A stretch of DNA of 32,349 nt from NCBI GenBank assembly GCA_009779265.1, contig WREP01000030.1, positions 1 through 32,349 of the forward strand, given 5' to 3'. A program made the position numbers and the translations under genes. The notes under the pieces are model-generated. The model saw nothing but the letters and a program-made list of their open reading frames with translations, did no database searches and was not told the DNA's origin. Each line of letters starts with the position of its first letter. Positions within the stretch are counted from its first letter, which is position 1. Source of the stretch: Betaproteobacteria bacterium (GTDB taxonomy: Bacteria > Pseudomonadota > Gammaproteobacteria > Burkholderiales > Rhodocyclaceae). Shown piece after piece: positions 6,351 to 13,852 of the stretch.

Positions 6351-9300
6351 TCAGTCGGTGACCATGATCTCCCGCCAGTTGATCAGCTTGGCCGCGGCGC
6401 TGGCAGGGTTTTTCAACGGGTTGCCGCTGATTCCGCCGCCGCCATTGCCGCCGTACAGACCGATTTTGCCGTTATTGCTCAGGAAGCCCAGCTCGGTGAT
6501 CGGGCTGTCGATGGATACGAAAGCAGTGCCCGACGCCAGTACCGATTCGCCGGTGGCGAAGTCCAGCGCGTAAATCCTGCCGGTTCCCAGTGGCTGGCAA
6601 GGGTCTGTGGAAGGCAGGAGCGTGGCAAAACCCACCTGGCCTGCATTGCTCACCGGGTTCGCGACCATGCGCCAGGCCAGGCCGCCGGCTTGGGCGTCCA
6701 GGCCGAAGTCGTGATACCAGCCGCTGCCGGAAATGACGGGGGGCGAGGTGGGGTTGGCAATCGCGGTGAGGTCGTTGCGCGTGAAGTCTCTCGTGTTCGC
6801 GGCGAACGCCTTGCTCGTGCCGTCCTGGATGGCATAAAAGCTCTGCTCGCTGGTCGACGGGATGTCGCTGGCGTCGAGCATTTTCCCGGTGCCAAACAGC
6901 ACATAGCGCTTGCGCTGGAGCGGATGGATTTCCGCCAGCGGCGCCGTCGTGATCGGCTGGGCTTGGCCCGCCGCGTTGGTAGCGGTGAACAGCAGCGTGG
7001 GCGTGGGATAGCTGCCCGTACCCGTGCCCGTGATGTCGAAGCGCCACAGTTGCCCGTTCAGGTCGCCCACGTAGACGGCATCGGCGGTGCCGTCGCTGTA
7101 GTCCTGGAAATAGGCGGCGGCTTGCGTCAGGCCCGGTGCGGTCGAGGGCGTTGGCACGGGGGCCTCGAGCAGTTCGCCGGTCTTGGGATTGACGAAGTAG
7201 AGATAACCGACGCTATCGGCACTGTTGTAGCCCGAGGTAAGGATCAGGGTCCAGCCGTATTTGCGGGTTTTGACCATGAGCGGCGCGCCGTAGCTGAAGC
7301 CCATGGTCGGATGGCTGAATTCCCAGAGCACTTTGCCGGCAACGGCGGCCTCGCTGGTCATGGCGGCGGGGTTGGTGATGTCGATGGCGTAAAAGCTCTT
7401 GCCGCCCTTGCCCAGGCCGCCGACGACTATGCTGCGCCAGTCGGGGGTGGTGTCGATCGCGCCATCGACGCGGCTGAAATCGACATCGAAGACTTTGGGC
7501 GTGGCATCGACGTAAAAGCGATGCGCATAGTCGGGGTTGCCGAGCGCCGCCAGGCCGTCCGCGCCGGCATTGCCCCTGGGGCCGGTAAAGACGGCGCTGG
7601 GCACATAGGCGAAAATTTCCTGACCGGCGCTGGCGCCGTTCAGCGCGCCGTTCAGCACATGCAGCATGCCGTCGTTGGCCGCCGCCAGCAGCATCGGCGT
7701 GCGCGTGCGCTGGGCGCTCTTGAAGGCGGCGTAGCCGGGATTGGCCGTGTTGGAATAAAGCTGCGAAGGCGGCCCGGCGAAAGTGATCTTGGCATTGACG
7801 ATGTCGCCGAGCAGGCGGGTTCGCGCCCGGTAAGCCTTGCTTCTGCCGGTTGCCGTGGAGTCTTGCTCATGCGTGCGGTCGCCCCGCAGATAGTTGAGGT
7901 AGTCGTCGGCGTCGTTGCCGCGGTAGGGGGTATTCAGTGCTGATTTCTGGGCGTGCGTTATGGAAGTGGCGCGGAACGGCACGCCAGCCTTGCCGTTCCA
8001 GGTAAGCACGCGGCGCGACGTATCCCAGCCGGTGTTGCCGAACTGGGTCGACAGCGTGGCGTCCGTGCTCCAGCTCTCGACCATCGCGGGCGGGTTGCCC
8101 AAGGTCAGCGTGCCGGCCGCAATCGTGCCGGTCCATCCTTGGGCATCGTAGCGGGCGGTATACGAAGCCACGCCGGCGCCCGGCACCTCCAGACTGGCCG
8201 GCGAGAGCGCCGTCGTATACGCCGCGACAGAGCTGGCGATGCTGGCGAAAGCCTGCGTCAATCCTGCTACCATGGCATTGGCATCGTTGGCCGGGAAGTA
8301 ATTGTCGGGCAGTTTGGTGTCTTCTGTTACCGCCTTGCCTTGGTCGATGGCCGACGGGGATACGGTGGAATAGGACCTGCCGTTTCTGTTCCACTGACCC
8401 GGCGTCAGGGACGCGCCCAGGGTGTAGCCGCTGGGAACGTCGAAGCCGCCGTATTTTGCGGCCAGCCAATACGGGTTCTTGTTGTACAGCTTCTGGCCTT
8501 CCATTACATCCACCCAGTAGGTCGAGATGGTCTGGGTTCCAGCGAGGTCTGAGCGGATATCGTTGACGTGCGCGCCGTAGGCGAGGCCGGCAATATATGC
8601 GGAAGCCCCATTGTTCGTATCGTTCGAACGGCTATGCCAACGGCCTCCGCGGTGGCCCAAGCCTTCGAGCGCCTCGATTTTGGTTGTCCACTCGTGCGAC
8701 TTGTTGATGGGGTCGCCGGTGGCGGTGACTTCCGCTGGCAGCGCGCGGTTCTTTGCATCCAGGGAGCCTCTGCCGCCCGTGTTGGAATCGAGGTGAGTAA
8801 GGACATCGCCGATGCCGAGGATAATGTTTTTCTGGCAACGGTAGCTGATCGGGTCCATGCCATCCCAGCTTGTCGGCGCCGGAAAGCCGTCGAGCTTGGT
8901 GGCGTTGAGTCCCGAAGTCCACTCCAAAACGTTTCCCTGATTGCGGAAGTAGCGAATGACGGCGTAGTACAACTCGCTTACATTGTCGTACTGCTTGTAG
9001 TTCTTGCCATCCTGTCCGAACCTGTTGAGATAGTTCATCACCCCGCTGCGGTTCACGCCGCTGCCGGCGGCAAGCGCCCTGTCGGGATTGGGGTCCATGA
9101 TGCCGGTCGCGGCGTCCCATTCGGCCCTGGTGTTTTCGGCGGGCGCGGCCAGCGGAAGCGGATAGGTCGGGCCGATGAAACCCATGCGGGCGCGCATCAC
9201 GCCGCCTTGCCGCGTGTTTGCGGAGTCGTTCAAGTAGGAAAAGGCGCTGTAGCGAACCTTGTCGGCATACTTTTGCAGCAGCCCTTCGGGCTTGTAGCTG

Positions 9301-10109
9301 TTGCCGTACTTGACGCAGTTTTCCTCCAGGCCGACGGCAGGATCGCAAACCTTGACACGGATGTAGAGGCGATAGTTGTTCTCAGGAGCGGTCTGATTCC
9401 GCCAATCCTGGATGTTGCCTGTCAGGTTGCCCTTGCATGTGAATATCAGCGCGTTCCCCTGGTTGGCGATGCGTGTCTTGAAACAGTCGTTGCGTCTCTG
9501 GTCGTTGCTCCCCCAGTTGAATTGGGTGACCGTGTCCGTATTGAGGGACAGCTTGTGACCATCTGCGCCACTGGTGCCGCGATCGGGAAACTCGATTGCT
9601 CCGCCTTGATTTGAGGGGAACCACGCCTTTTCCAGAATGGTCAGGCCCACCTCATCCACCGCCCGATAACCGCCGGTCAAGGCCCAGCGGAATGGGTCGA
9701 TGGCGGGCATGGTGGCCCAGTTCATGAAATTGCCGCTCCAGCCCCAGGTAGAGATGTGGTTACAGGAATGAATCATTCCCGCGCCGCTCCCCAAGACCTT
9801 TCCGACCGGATAGAAGTAGCTTTGCGCGGGGGCCGCCGAATTGAACTGGTAGAGATAGCACTTGTTGGGATCGAAATAACCCAGGTAAGTCTGGGCGTCG
9901 TCGTAATTGCCGAGGTTGGCGACGCTGATGGCGGTCGGGTATTCCACCGAGAGCGCCAGCGCCAGATTGGCCGGCACCTTGTTGTCGAAGAGCGGGCCGT
10001 CGGCCAAGGGCGTTGCCGCGCCGCTAGCGACGCCGCTCAGGGTGAGCGAGAGCGCGGCCAGCCAGAACAAGGCGCGCCGCTTGCCGCGACAGGAAAACAT
10101 GGGTGCCAT
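6351..10109 (-). CDS. pilY1: Type IV pilus assembly/adhesin protein PilY1
   Basis: PilY1 is a large exported protein associated with the minor pilin tip complex, acting in pilus assembly, adhesion and surface sensing. The 1252-residue product has a signal peptide (basic MAPMFSCRGKRR, hydrophobic LFWLAALSLTLSGVASGA), the family motif GNFMNWATMPAIDPFRWAL in the N-terminal part, and a C-terminal beta-propeller (PilC-like) region with repeated YVDATPKVFDVDF, VVGGLGKGGKSFYAIDI and AVYVGDLNGQLWRFDI strands. The loop before the last of these (about 1000-1009) reads QDYSDGTAD: it keeps Asp at positions 5 and 9 of the DxNxDxxxD calcium site but has Gln and Tyr at positions 1 and 3. I see no classical von Willebrand A metal motif. 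It follows pilX by 4 bp and ends the pilin operon. Confidence 0.93.
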   Translation of the reverse strand: MAPMFSCRGKRRALFWLAALSLTLSGVASGAATPLADGPLFDNKVPANLALALSVEYPTAISVANLGNYDDAQTYLGYFDPNKCYLYQFNSAAPAQSYFYPVGKVLGSGAGMIHSCNHISTWGWSGNFMNWATMPAIDPFRWALTGGYRAVDEVGLTILEKAWFPSNQGGAIEFPDRGTSGADGHKLSLNTDTVTQFNWGSNDQRRNDCFKTRIANQGNALIFTCKGNLTGNIQDWRNQTAPENNYRLYIRVKVCDPAVGLEENCVKYGNSYKPEGLLQKYADKVRYSAFSYLNDSANTRQGGVMRARMGFIGPTYPLPLAAPAENTRAEWDAATGIMDPNPDRALAAGSGVNRSGVMNYLNRFGQDGKNYKQYDNVSELYYAVIRYFRNQGNVLEWTSGLNATKLDGFPAPTSWDGMDPISYRCQKNIILGIGDVLTHLDSNTGGRGSLDAKNRALPAEVTATGDPINKSHEWTTKIEALEGLGHRGGRWHSRSNDTNNGASAYIAGLAYGAHVNDIRSDLAGTQTISTYWVDVMEGQKLYNKNPYWLAAKYGGFDVPSGYTLGASLTPGQWNRNGRSYSTVSPSAIDQGKAVTEDTKLPDNYFPANDANAMVAGLTQAFASIASSVAAYTTALSPASLEVPGAGVASYTARYDAQGWTGTIAAGTLTLGNPPAMVESWSTDATLSTQFGNTGWDTSRRVLTWNGKAGVPFRATSITHAQKSALNTPYRGNDADDYLNYLRGDRTHEQDSTATGRSKAYRARTRLLGDIVNAKITFAGPPSQLYSNTANPGYAAFKSAQRTRTPMLLAAANDGMLHVLNGALNGASAGQEIFAYVPSAVFTGPRGNAGADGLAALGNPDYAHRFYVDATPKVFDVDFSRVDGAIDTTPDWRSIVVGGLGKGGKSFYAIDITNPAAMTSEAAVAGKVLWEFSHPTMGFSYGAPLMVKTRKYGWTLILTSGYNSADSVGYLYFVNPKTGELLEAPVPTPSTAPGLTQAAAYFQDYSDGTADAVYVGDLNGQLWRFDITGTGTGSYPTPTLLFTATNAAGQAQPITTAPLAEIHPLQRKRYVLFGTGKMLDASDIPSTSEQSFYAIQDGTSKAFAANTRDFTRNDLTAIANPTSPPVISGSGWYHDFGLDAQAGGLAWRMVANPVSNAGQVGFATLLPSTDPCQPLGTGRIYALDFATGESVLASGTAFVSIDSPITELGFLSNNGKIGLYGGNGGGGISGNPLKNPASAAAKLINWREIMVTD

Positions 10110-10113
10110 TGAC

Positions 10114-10722
10114 TTATTCCGGTTTGGAGAAAGAGGTTTGCAGGAATACTTGTGTGCCGCGCGGCCCGGTGACGCGCACGCTCAGGCGGTACAGCGGCTC
10201 CCGGCGCGGCACAAGCCCTCCGGGCTGGCTGCCGCCGGTGACCGTGCTGCTGTCTACCGCCCAGATGCAGCCGCCGACGCCTTGATCGGTGGCCGCGCCT
10301 TCCGCATCGCAGAGGCGATCCACGACGTAGCGCAGCTTGGCGCCGCCGTCGGCGTCGAGGTCCGGGGCGGTCGCCACGCTGGCGTGGGCGCTGTCGATCA
10401 AGGCCAGCGGAATGCCCCGGCCGTTCTCTGGCAATTTCGTGGCGCTGTAGTTGAGGGCCGGCGCGCTTGTCGCCGTCGCGGTCGACGCGAAGAGCGCCCC
10501 GCCGTCGGCGAATTTTGCCATTACGGTGGCTACGGCGTGCTCGCCCTGATTGACCAGGTCGCGCTTGAAGGCGATGTTGCCGGCATTGGACAGGGTCGAG
10601 TTGAACGAACGCACGGCCGCCATGCTGCCCACCAGGAGGATGAGCAGCGCAATGAGGGCGTAAAGGAGAACGATGCCCCGCTGTTGGCGCGCGGCCCGAG
10701 GGAGAGGGAAAGGCGGACTCAT
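10114..10722 (-). CDS. pilX: Type IV minor pilin PilX
   Basis: A 202-residue minor pilin. A prepilin leader ends at G16 (QQRG), followed by the hydrophobic helix IVLLYALIALLILLVGSMAAV. Mature residue 5 is Tyr, not the Glu found in most pilins; GspK/PilX-type tip subunits also lack this glutamate, which fits a position at the pilus tip. Conserved PilX features such as the C-terminal YRLSVRVTGPRGTQVFLQTSF are present. The ATG overlaps the pilW stop in ATGA and pilY1 follows by 4 bp, matching the pilV-W-X-Y1 order of other type IVa systems. Confidence 0.9.
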   Translation of the reverse strand: MSPPFPLPRAARQQRGIVLLYALIALLILLVGSMAAVRSFNSTLSNAGNIAFKRDLVNQGEHAVATVMAKFADGGALFASTATATSAPALNYSATKLPENGRGIPLALIDSAHASVATAPDLDADGGAKLRYVVDRLCDAEGAATDQGVGGCIWAVDSSTVTGGSQPGGLVPRREPLYRLSVRVTGPRGTQVFLQTSFSKPE

Positions 10723-11882
10723 GGCGGCGATGGGGGAGGAAAGGCAAGCAGCGCATTGCGCAGGGGCACGACGGAATCGATGATCTGGTAGCGGTAGCGC
10801 CGCTCATCGTCCGTCAGGGTGATGCTTCGCGTGGCATCGTCCATGTCGGCAAAGAGCTCGATCTTGCCGGCGACGGATACCGCGGCTTGGGCGATAGGCT
10901 CTTTGTCGGCGGCCGCGCCGCGGAGTACGAGGGCGAAGCGGATCGCCAGAATCTGCCGGATTCTGGCCGGATCGGCGGCGAGCGCGGCGATGTCATAGTC
11001 GTCGCTCGGATCGACCCAGGCATCGACCCGCCCGTCGCCATCGGTGTCGATGCCGTAGAGGGCGTAGAGCCCGGCGACGCCATCGGCGATGGCCTGTACG
11101 CCATTACCGCCACCCATTTGCAGCATGTCGATGCTGACCAGCGTGCGATTGGCGTCGACGCCGTAGAGCGTGAACTGCGGGTGATTTTCTGTCGAGCCGA
11201 TGATGCTCAGATAGGCTTCGCCGCTGGCGGCCATGGCGGAAAGCGACTGGTTTTTCGAAGTCTGGGTGTAATAAGCCCCGCCGAATTTCAGCAACTCGGT
11301 GGCCGAATCGCCGGAAAAGTCACTGGCGACCTGTCCGATCAGGCACTCCGAGGCGCTTTTTTGCGTGATCAGCACGATGTCGTCGGCCATGATTTGCAGC
11401 GTGCCGTCGAGCCGCACCTCGGCCGCATCGTCGCCATCCGAGAGGATCGGACGCGGCGCGTCGCCCGCCGCCGCGTTGCCGGCCAGCACCATGATCACGT
11501 CCGAATCCGCGTCCGTGGCGCCTTTCTTGATCAGCACCGGCGCGACGCGCGGCGCTTGCGGAAAGGCCGCGAAAGGCGTCGGCCACGCGGCGCTGCGGGG
11601 CAGGATGGGCGTTTTCGCCTTGCTGGCCGCCAGTTCGCAGCCATAGCCGCCGACGCGCCAGGTTTGCGCCAGCCCCGAGCCGGCGCTGCGCAAGACGCGA
11701 TCCAGCAGCAGGGCGGCATAGGCGCCAGACTGCTCGCGGTCGTTGATGGAAGTCGTGGCGCGCTGCTGGTTCTCGCCGACGACCAGCGCCGTCATTACTC
11801 CCAGGGTGAGTATCAGGCCGATCGTCATGGCGACCATCAACTCGATGAGCGTCATGCCCTGCTGGCGCACATTCACCTTCAT
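10719..11882 (-). CDS. pilW: Type IV minor pilin PilW
   Basis: This 387-residue protein is a PilW-type minor pilin (GspJ-like role in the tip-initiation complex). It has a short 9-residue leader ending in G9 (RQQG) and the mature start MTLIELMVAMTIGLILTLGVM, with the invariant glutamate at mature position 5; methionine at +1 is less usual than phenylalanine. The long soluble part carries a DTDGDGRVDAW segment that looks like an aspartate-rich calcium-binding loop (inference). I chose ATG 11882 because it gives a proper prepilin leader and overlaps the pilV stop in ATGA; the open frame upstream is antisense-like sequence within pilV. The stop overlaps the pilX start in ATGA. Confidence 0.9.
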   Translation of the reverse strand: MKVNVRQQGMTLIELMVAMTIGLILTLGVMTALVVGENQQRATTSINDREQSGAYAALLLDRVLRSAGSGLAQTWRVGGYGCELAASKAKTPILPRSAAWPTPFAAFPQAPRVAPVLIKKGATDADSDVIMVLAGNAAAGDAPRPILSDGDDAAEVRLDGTLQIMADDIVLITQKSASECLIGQVASDFSGDSATELLKFGGAYYTQTSKNQSLSAMAASGEAYLSIIGSTENHPQFTLYGVDANRTLVSIDMLQMGGGNGVQAIADGVAGLYALYGIDTDGDGRVDAWVDPSDDYDIAALAADPARIRQILAIRFALVLRGAAADKEPIAQAAVSVAGKIELFADMDDATRSITLTDDERRYRYQIIDSVVPLRNALLAFPPPSPP

Positions 11883-12289
11883 GGCAGCACGACCGACGTC
11901 GTGTAGCGCGATGCTTGATCGCTCTCCCGCCGCGCCGGCGCTTTCCACTGGATCGTGATTACCGCCGATTGGTTGGTGGCGGTCACCGAGCCATTGCCGT
12001 TCGGCAAGCCGCCGGCCTGCATGTCGGCGACCTTGGTTTGCCACGCGCTCAGTACGCTGCCATCGACCTTGGTCGAGCCGGAAATCCACATGGCGCTGGC
12101 CATCTCGTTGGCCAGCAGCGCGGCGCGATTGCGGTCCTGCGCGTCGGAGGAAATGGTGATGGCGCGCGCCTGCAAGGCCACGAAGCCGAGCAGGCCGATG
12201 GAAAAAAGAATCAGGGCGACAAGGACTTCAATCAGCATGAAGCCGCCTTGCGCGCGCGAATTCCTGGAAGAAGAAATCGGCCGGGTCAT
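11879..12289 (-). CDS. pilV: Type IV minor pilin PilV
   Basis: A 136-residue minor pilin with a 16-residue leader ending in Gly-Gly and the mature start FMLIEVLVALILFSIGLLG, with glutamate at mature position 5. The segment ALQARAITISSDAQDRNRAALLANEMASAMW is typical of PilV, in which the conserved helix is followed by a residue pattern shared with GspI. ATG 12289 overlaps the stop of fimT in ATGA and its own stop overlaps the start of pilW in ATGA. An upstream ATG at 12298 is possible but lacks that coupling. Function: part of the priming/tip complex of the type IV pilus at the inner membrane and in the pilus. Confidence 0.9.
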   Translation of the reverse strand: MTRPISSSRNSRAQGGFMLIEVLVALILFSIGLLGFVALQARAITISSDAQDRNRAALLANEMASAMWISGSTKVDGSVLSAWQTKVADMQAGGLPNGNGSVTATNQSAVITIQWKAPARRESDQASRYTTSVVLP

Positions 12290-12897
12290 GACGGGCATCC
12301 ATCCGGGCGACTGCTGGAAAGCGTTCGGGCCGGATCGCACAGACGGACTTGCCCGCCCGGCGCCACCGTCACTTTGAGCGGCTTGTTGGCGCCGGCCATG
12401 TCCAGCGTGAAACTGACGAGGCCGGGGTGGGCCGCGCACGCCGTGTCGGTAAACGACAGGTTGCTGTTGGCAACCAGGCGGCCGGCGGAGTTGAAACATA
12501 GAACGCCCGCCTCGCCCGAGATATTGAAGCCGCTGGCCGCATCCGTGACGGCGCCGGCTTCGATGACGGCGCTCTCCTCGTTGCTCAGCAAGGGCAGCGC
12601 CACGATGGCCCAGCGCGTGCCGGCGGCATCGGGAGTCAGTTCGTCGGCGGCATCCGTCGTCGCGTTGGTCAGCACGAAGGCGACCTGGCGGCTGCGCCGC
12701 ACGGCCTCGGCCTGCGCTGTGCGCAAGGCGTTCTGCAACTCGGCGGCGGCGGCGCGTACCGTGGCATTGCGCGTCCAGGTCGTGAAGGACGGTATCGCGG
12801 CCAGAAGCAACAGGCTCATCAGCGCGACCACCGTCATCAGTTCGACCAGACTGAAGCCGCCCGGCGCCCGCGGCGGCGGCAGCGGATGGGTCAGCAC
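12286..12897 (-). CDS. fimT: Pseudopilin FimT/GspH family, GTG start
   Basis: This 203-residue protein has a 14-residue leader ending in GG and the mature start FSLVELMTVVALMSLLLLAAIPSF, with Glu5, followed by RNATVRAAAAELQNALRTAQAEAVRRSRQVAF, a hallmark of the GspH/FimT family. The globular domain ends in a beta-rich KVTVAPGGQVRLCDP segment. No ATG gives a sensible leader: I place the start at GTG 12897, preceded by AAGGG at a suitable distance and overlapping the end of pilE by 7 bp. FimT proteins are minor pilins; some bind DNA during natural transformation, but nothing here tests that. Confidence 0.87.
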   Translation of the reverse strand: MLTHPLPPPRAPGGFSLVELMTVVALMSLLLLAAIPSFTTWTRNATVRAAAAELQNALRTAQAEAVRRSRQVAFVLTNATTDAADELTPDAAGTRWAIVALPLLSNEESAVIEAGAVTDAASGFNISGEAGVLCFNSAGRLVANSNLSFTDTACAAHPGLVSFTLDMAGANKPLKVTVAPGGQVRLCDPARTLSSSRPDGCPS

Positions 12898-13391
12898 GAT
12901 TGACCCTTGCGCAGCATCCAGCCGGCTTCGCAGGTGTTGTATCCCGAGCCGCTTGGTACGCCGGTCGTTTGGCGGGTGTTCCGCTGGTCGATCGTATATT
13001 TGAAACCGTTCACCGGGCCTTGGCCCGTGGCGGTGATGGTGTAGGCCGTTGCGGTCGGGGTCGCGCAAACCAGCGCGAAATTGCCCATGACCGTTTTCTC
13101 CAGGCAAGGCGGCTCAATGGCGCCGACGCTCTCGTAAGTCCGGTTATCCTGGAAATAGCGCTCCATGTCGGCGCGCAGGGTGGCCAGTCCCGTGGCCGCA
13201 TCGACCAGATGCCCCCGGACGATGTGGTCGCGGTAACTGGGGTAGGCGATGGAAGCCAGGATGCCGATGATGGCAACAGTCACCATCACCTCGATGAGCG
13301 TGAAGCCGGCCTGTCGGCCGCCCGCGAATGCGCGCCACGCGCCTGCCGGTTGAATCCGGCGCCCAAGTAGCATGGGTTTGCAACTTTTCAT
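12891..13391 (-). CDS. pilE: Type IV pilin-like protein PilE (minor pilin)
   Basis: The first gene of the operon encodes a 166-residue pilin with the canonical mature start FTLIEVMVTVAIIGILASIAYPSYRD and Glu5. The C-terminus has a cysteine pair spaced for the D-region disulphide (CEAGWMLRKGQSC). The leader is unusually long at 29 residues. ATG 13391 is supported by GAAAGG eight bases upstream; GTG 13397 would be too close to it, and ATG 13373 has no ribosome binding site. The position at the head of fimT-pilV-W-X-Y1 fits the PilE-type minor pilins of Pseudomonas and betaproteobacteria rather than the major pilin. Confidence 0.88.
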   Translation of the reverse strand: MKSCKPMLLGRRIQPAGAWRAFAGGRQAGFTLIEVMVTVAIIGILASIAYPSYRDHIVRGHLVDAATGLATLRADMERYFQDNRTYESVGAIEPPCLEKTVMGNFALVCATPTATAYTITATGQGPVNGFKYTIDQRNTRQTTGVPSGSGYNTCEAGWMLRKGQSC

Positions 13392-13437
13392 TGCCACTGC
13401 CTTTCAAAGGGCGGCCTGCTCAGCGCCTTTCTCTGTC

Positions 13438-13468
13438 TTTGCGCCACCTGCCCGGGAAATGGCGCAAA
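13438..13468. promoter_or_regulatory. 9-bp inverted repeat upstream of pilE
   Basis: TTTGCGCCA (13438-13446) and TGGCGCAAA (13460-13468) form a perfect 9-bp inverted repeat around a 13-base spacer, 47 bp upstream of the pilE start. It separates the gene from a very AT-rich stretch. The spacing would suit either a dimeric regulator or an mRNA leader hairpin. No regulator can be named from the sequence. Confidence 0.55.
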
Positions 13469-13625
13469 ATAATAAAGGTCGCCCTTGCATCCGTAAATTT
13501 ATTAGATGGGTTAATTATTTTATTTTAACAGTATTATCATGATTTTAGAAGATATTTTTTCACAATCATAAATTCGATGTTATTAAATAATTTACTATAT
13601 ATAATAAAATTCTCAACTGATGCAT
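13469..13625. promoter_or_regulatory. AT-rich block upstream of the pilin operon
   Basis: The 461 bases between pilE and envZ contain no convincing gene. About 155 bases of it are strikingly AT-rich (runs such as TTATTAAATAATTTAC and ATATATAATAAAATT) in a genome that is otherwise very GC-rich. Most likely this is the promoter and upstream control region of the pilin operon, possibly bent and bound by a nucleoid protein; transferred DNA is the alternative. I found no clear sigma-70 pair and no good sigma-54 site. Bases 13626-13852 hold the hairpin described at 13747 and otherwise nothing I recognise. Confidence 0.6.
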
Positions 13626-13746
13626 TTCAGCGTCGAAATCAGCGAAGCCATGGCCGGGCAAGGCTTGCCATCGTTCTTGATTTCCGCATGTCATGTCCGA
13701 GGCCATGATGCGCTTCGCTTTCCTTGGGCAGCATGGCAGGATTGGA

Positions 13747-13787
13747 CAAGGCTCCGCCCCATCCGGCGCTGGTGTGGCGAAGCCTTG
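13747..13787 (-). terminator. Hairpin downstream of envZ, possible terminator
   Basis: CAAGGCTCCGCC (13747-13758) and GGCGAAGCCTTG (13776-13787) pair over 12 positions with a 17-base loop. The single mismatch is C-A on the plus strand but becomes a G-U wobble in the minus-strand RNA, so the stem is complete only in the envZ transcript, about 65 bp past its stop. There is no U-tract, so it may stabilise a 3' end or act with other factors rather than as a classical intrinsic terminator. Confidence 0.45.
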
Positions 13788-13852
13788 TGGTGTGGCGCTT
13801 TGTGCTGGCCTATGCCGTCGCCGGATGGCGTCGCGGCCTGCGGTGCGGGCGT

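Noticed and set aside
13410-13500. Sigma-54 promoter for the pilin operon
   Set aside because: A GG-N10-GC spacing exists on the minus strand but the flanking bases do not match TGGCAC/TTGCA.
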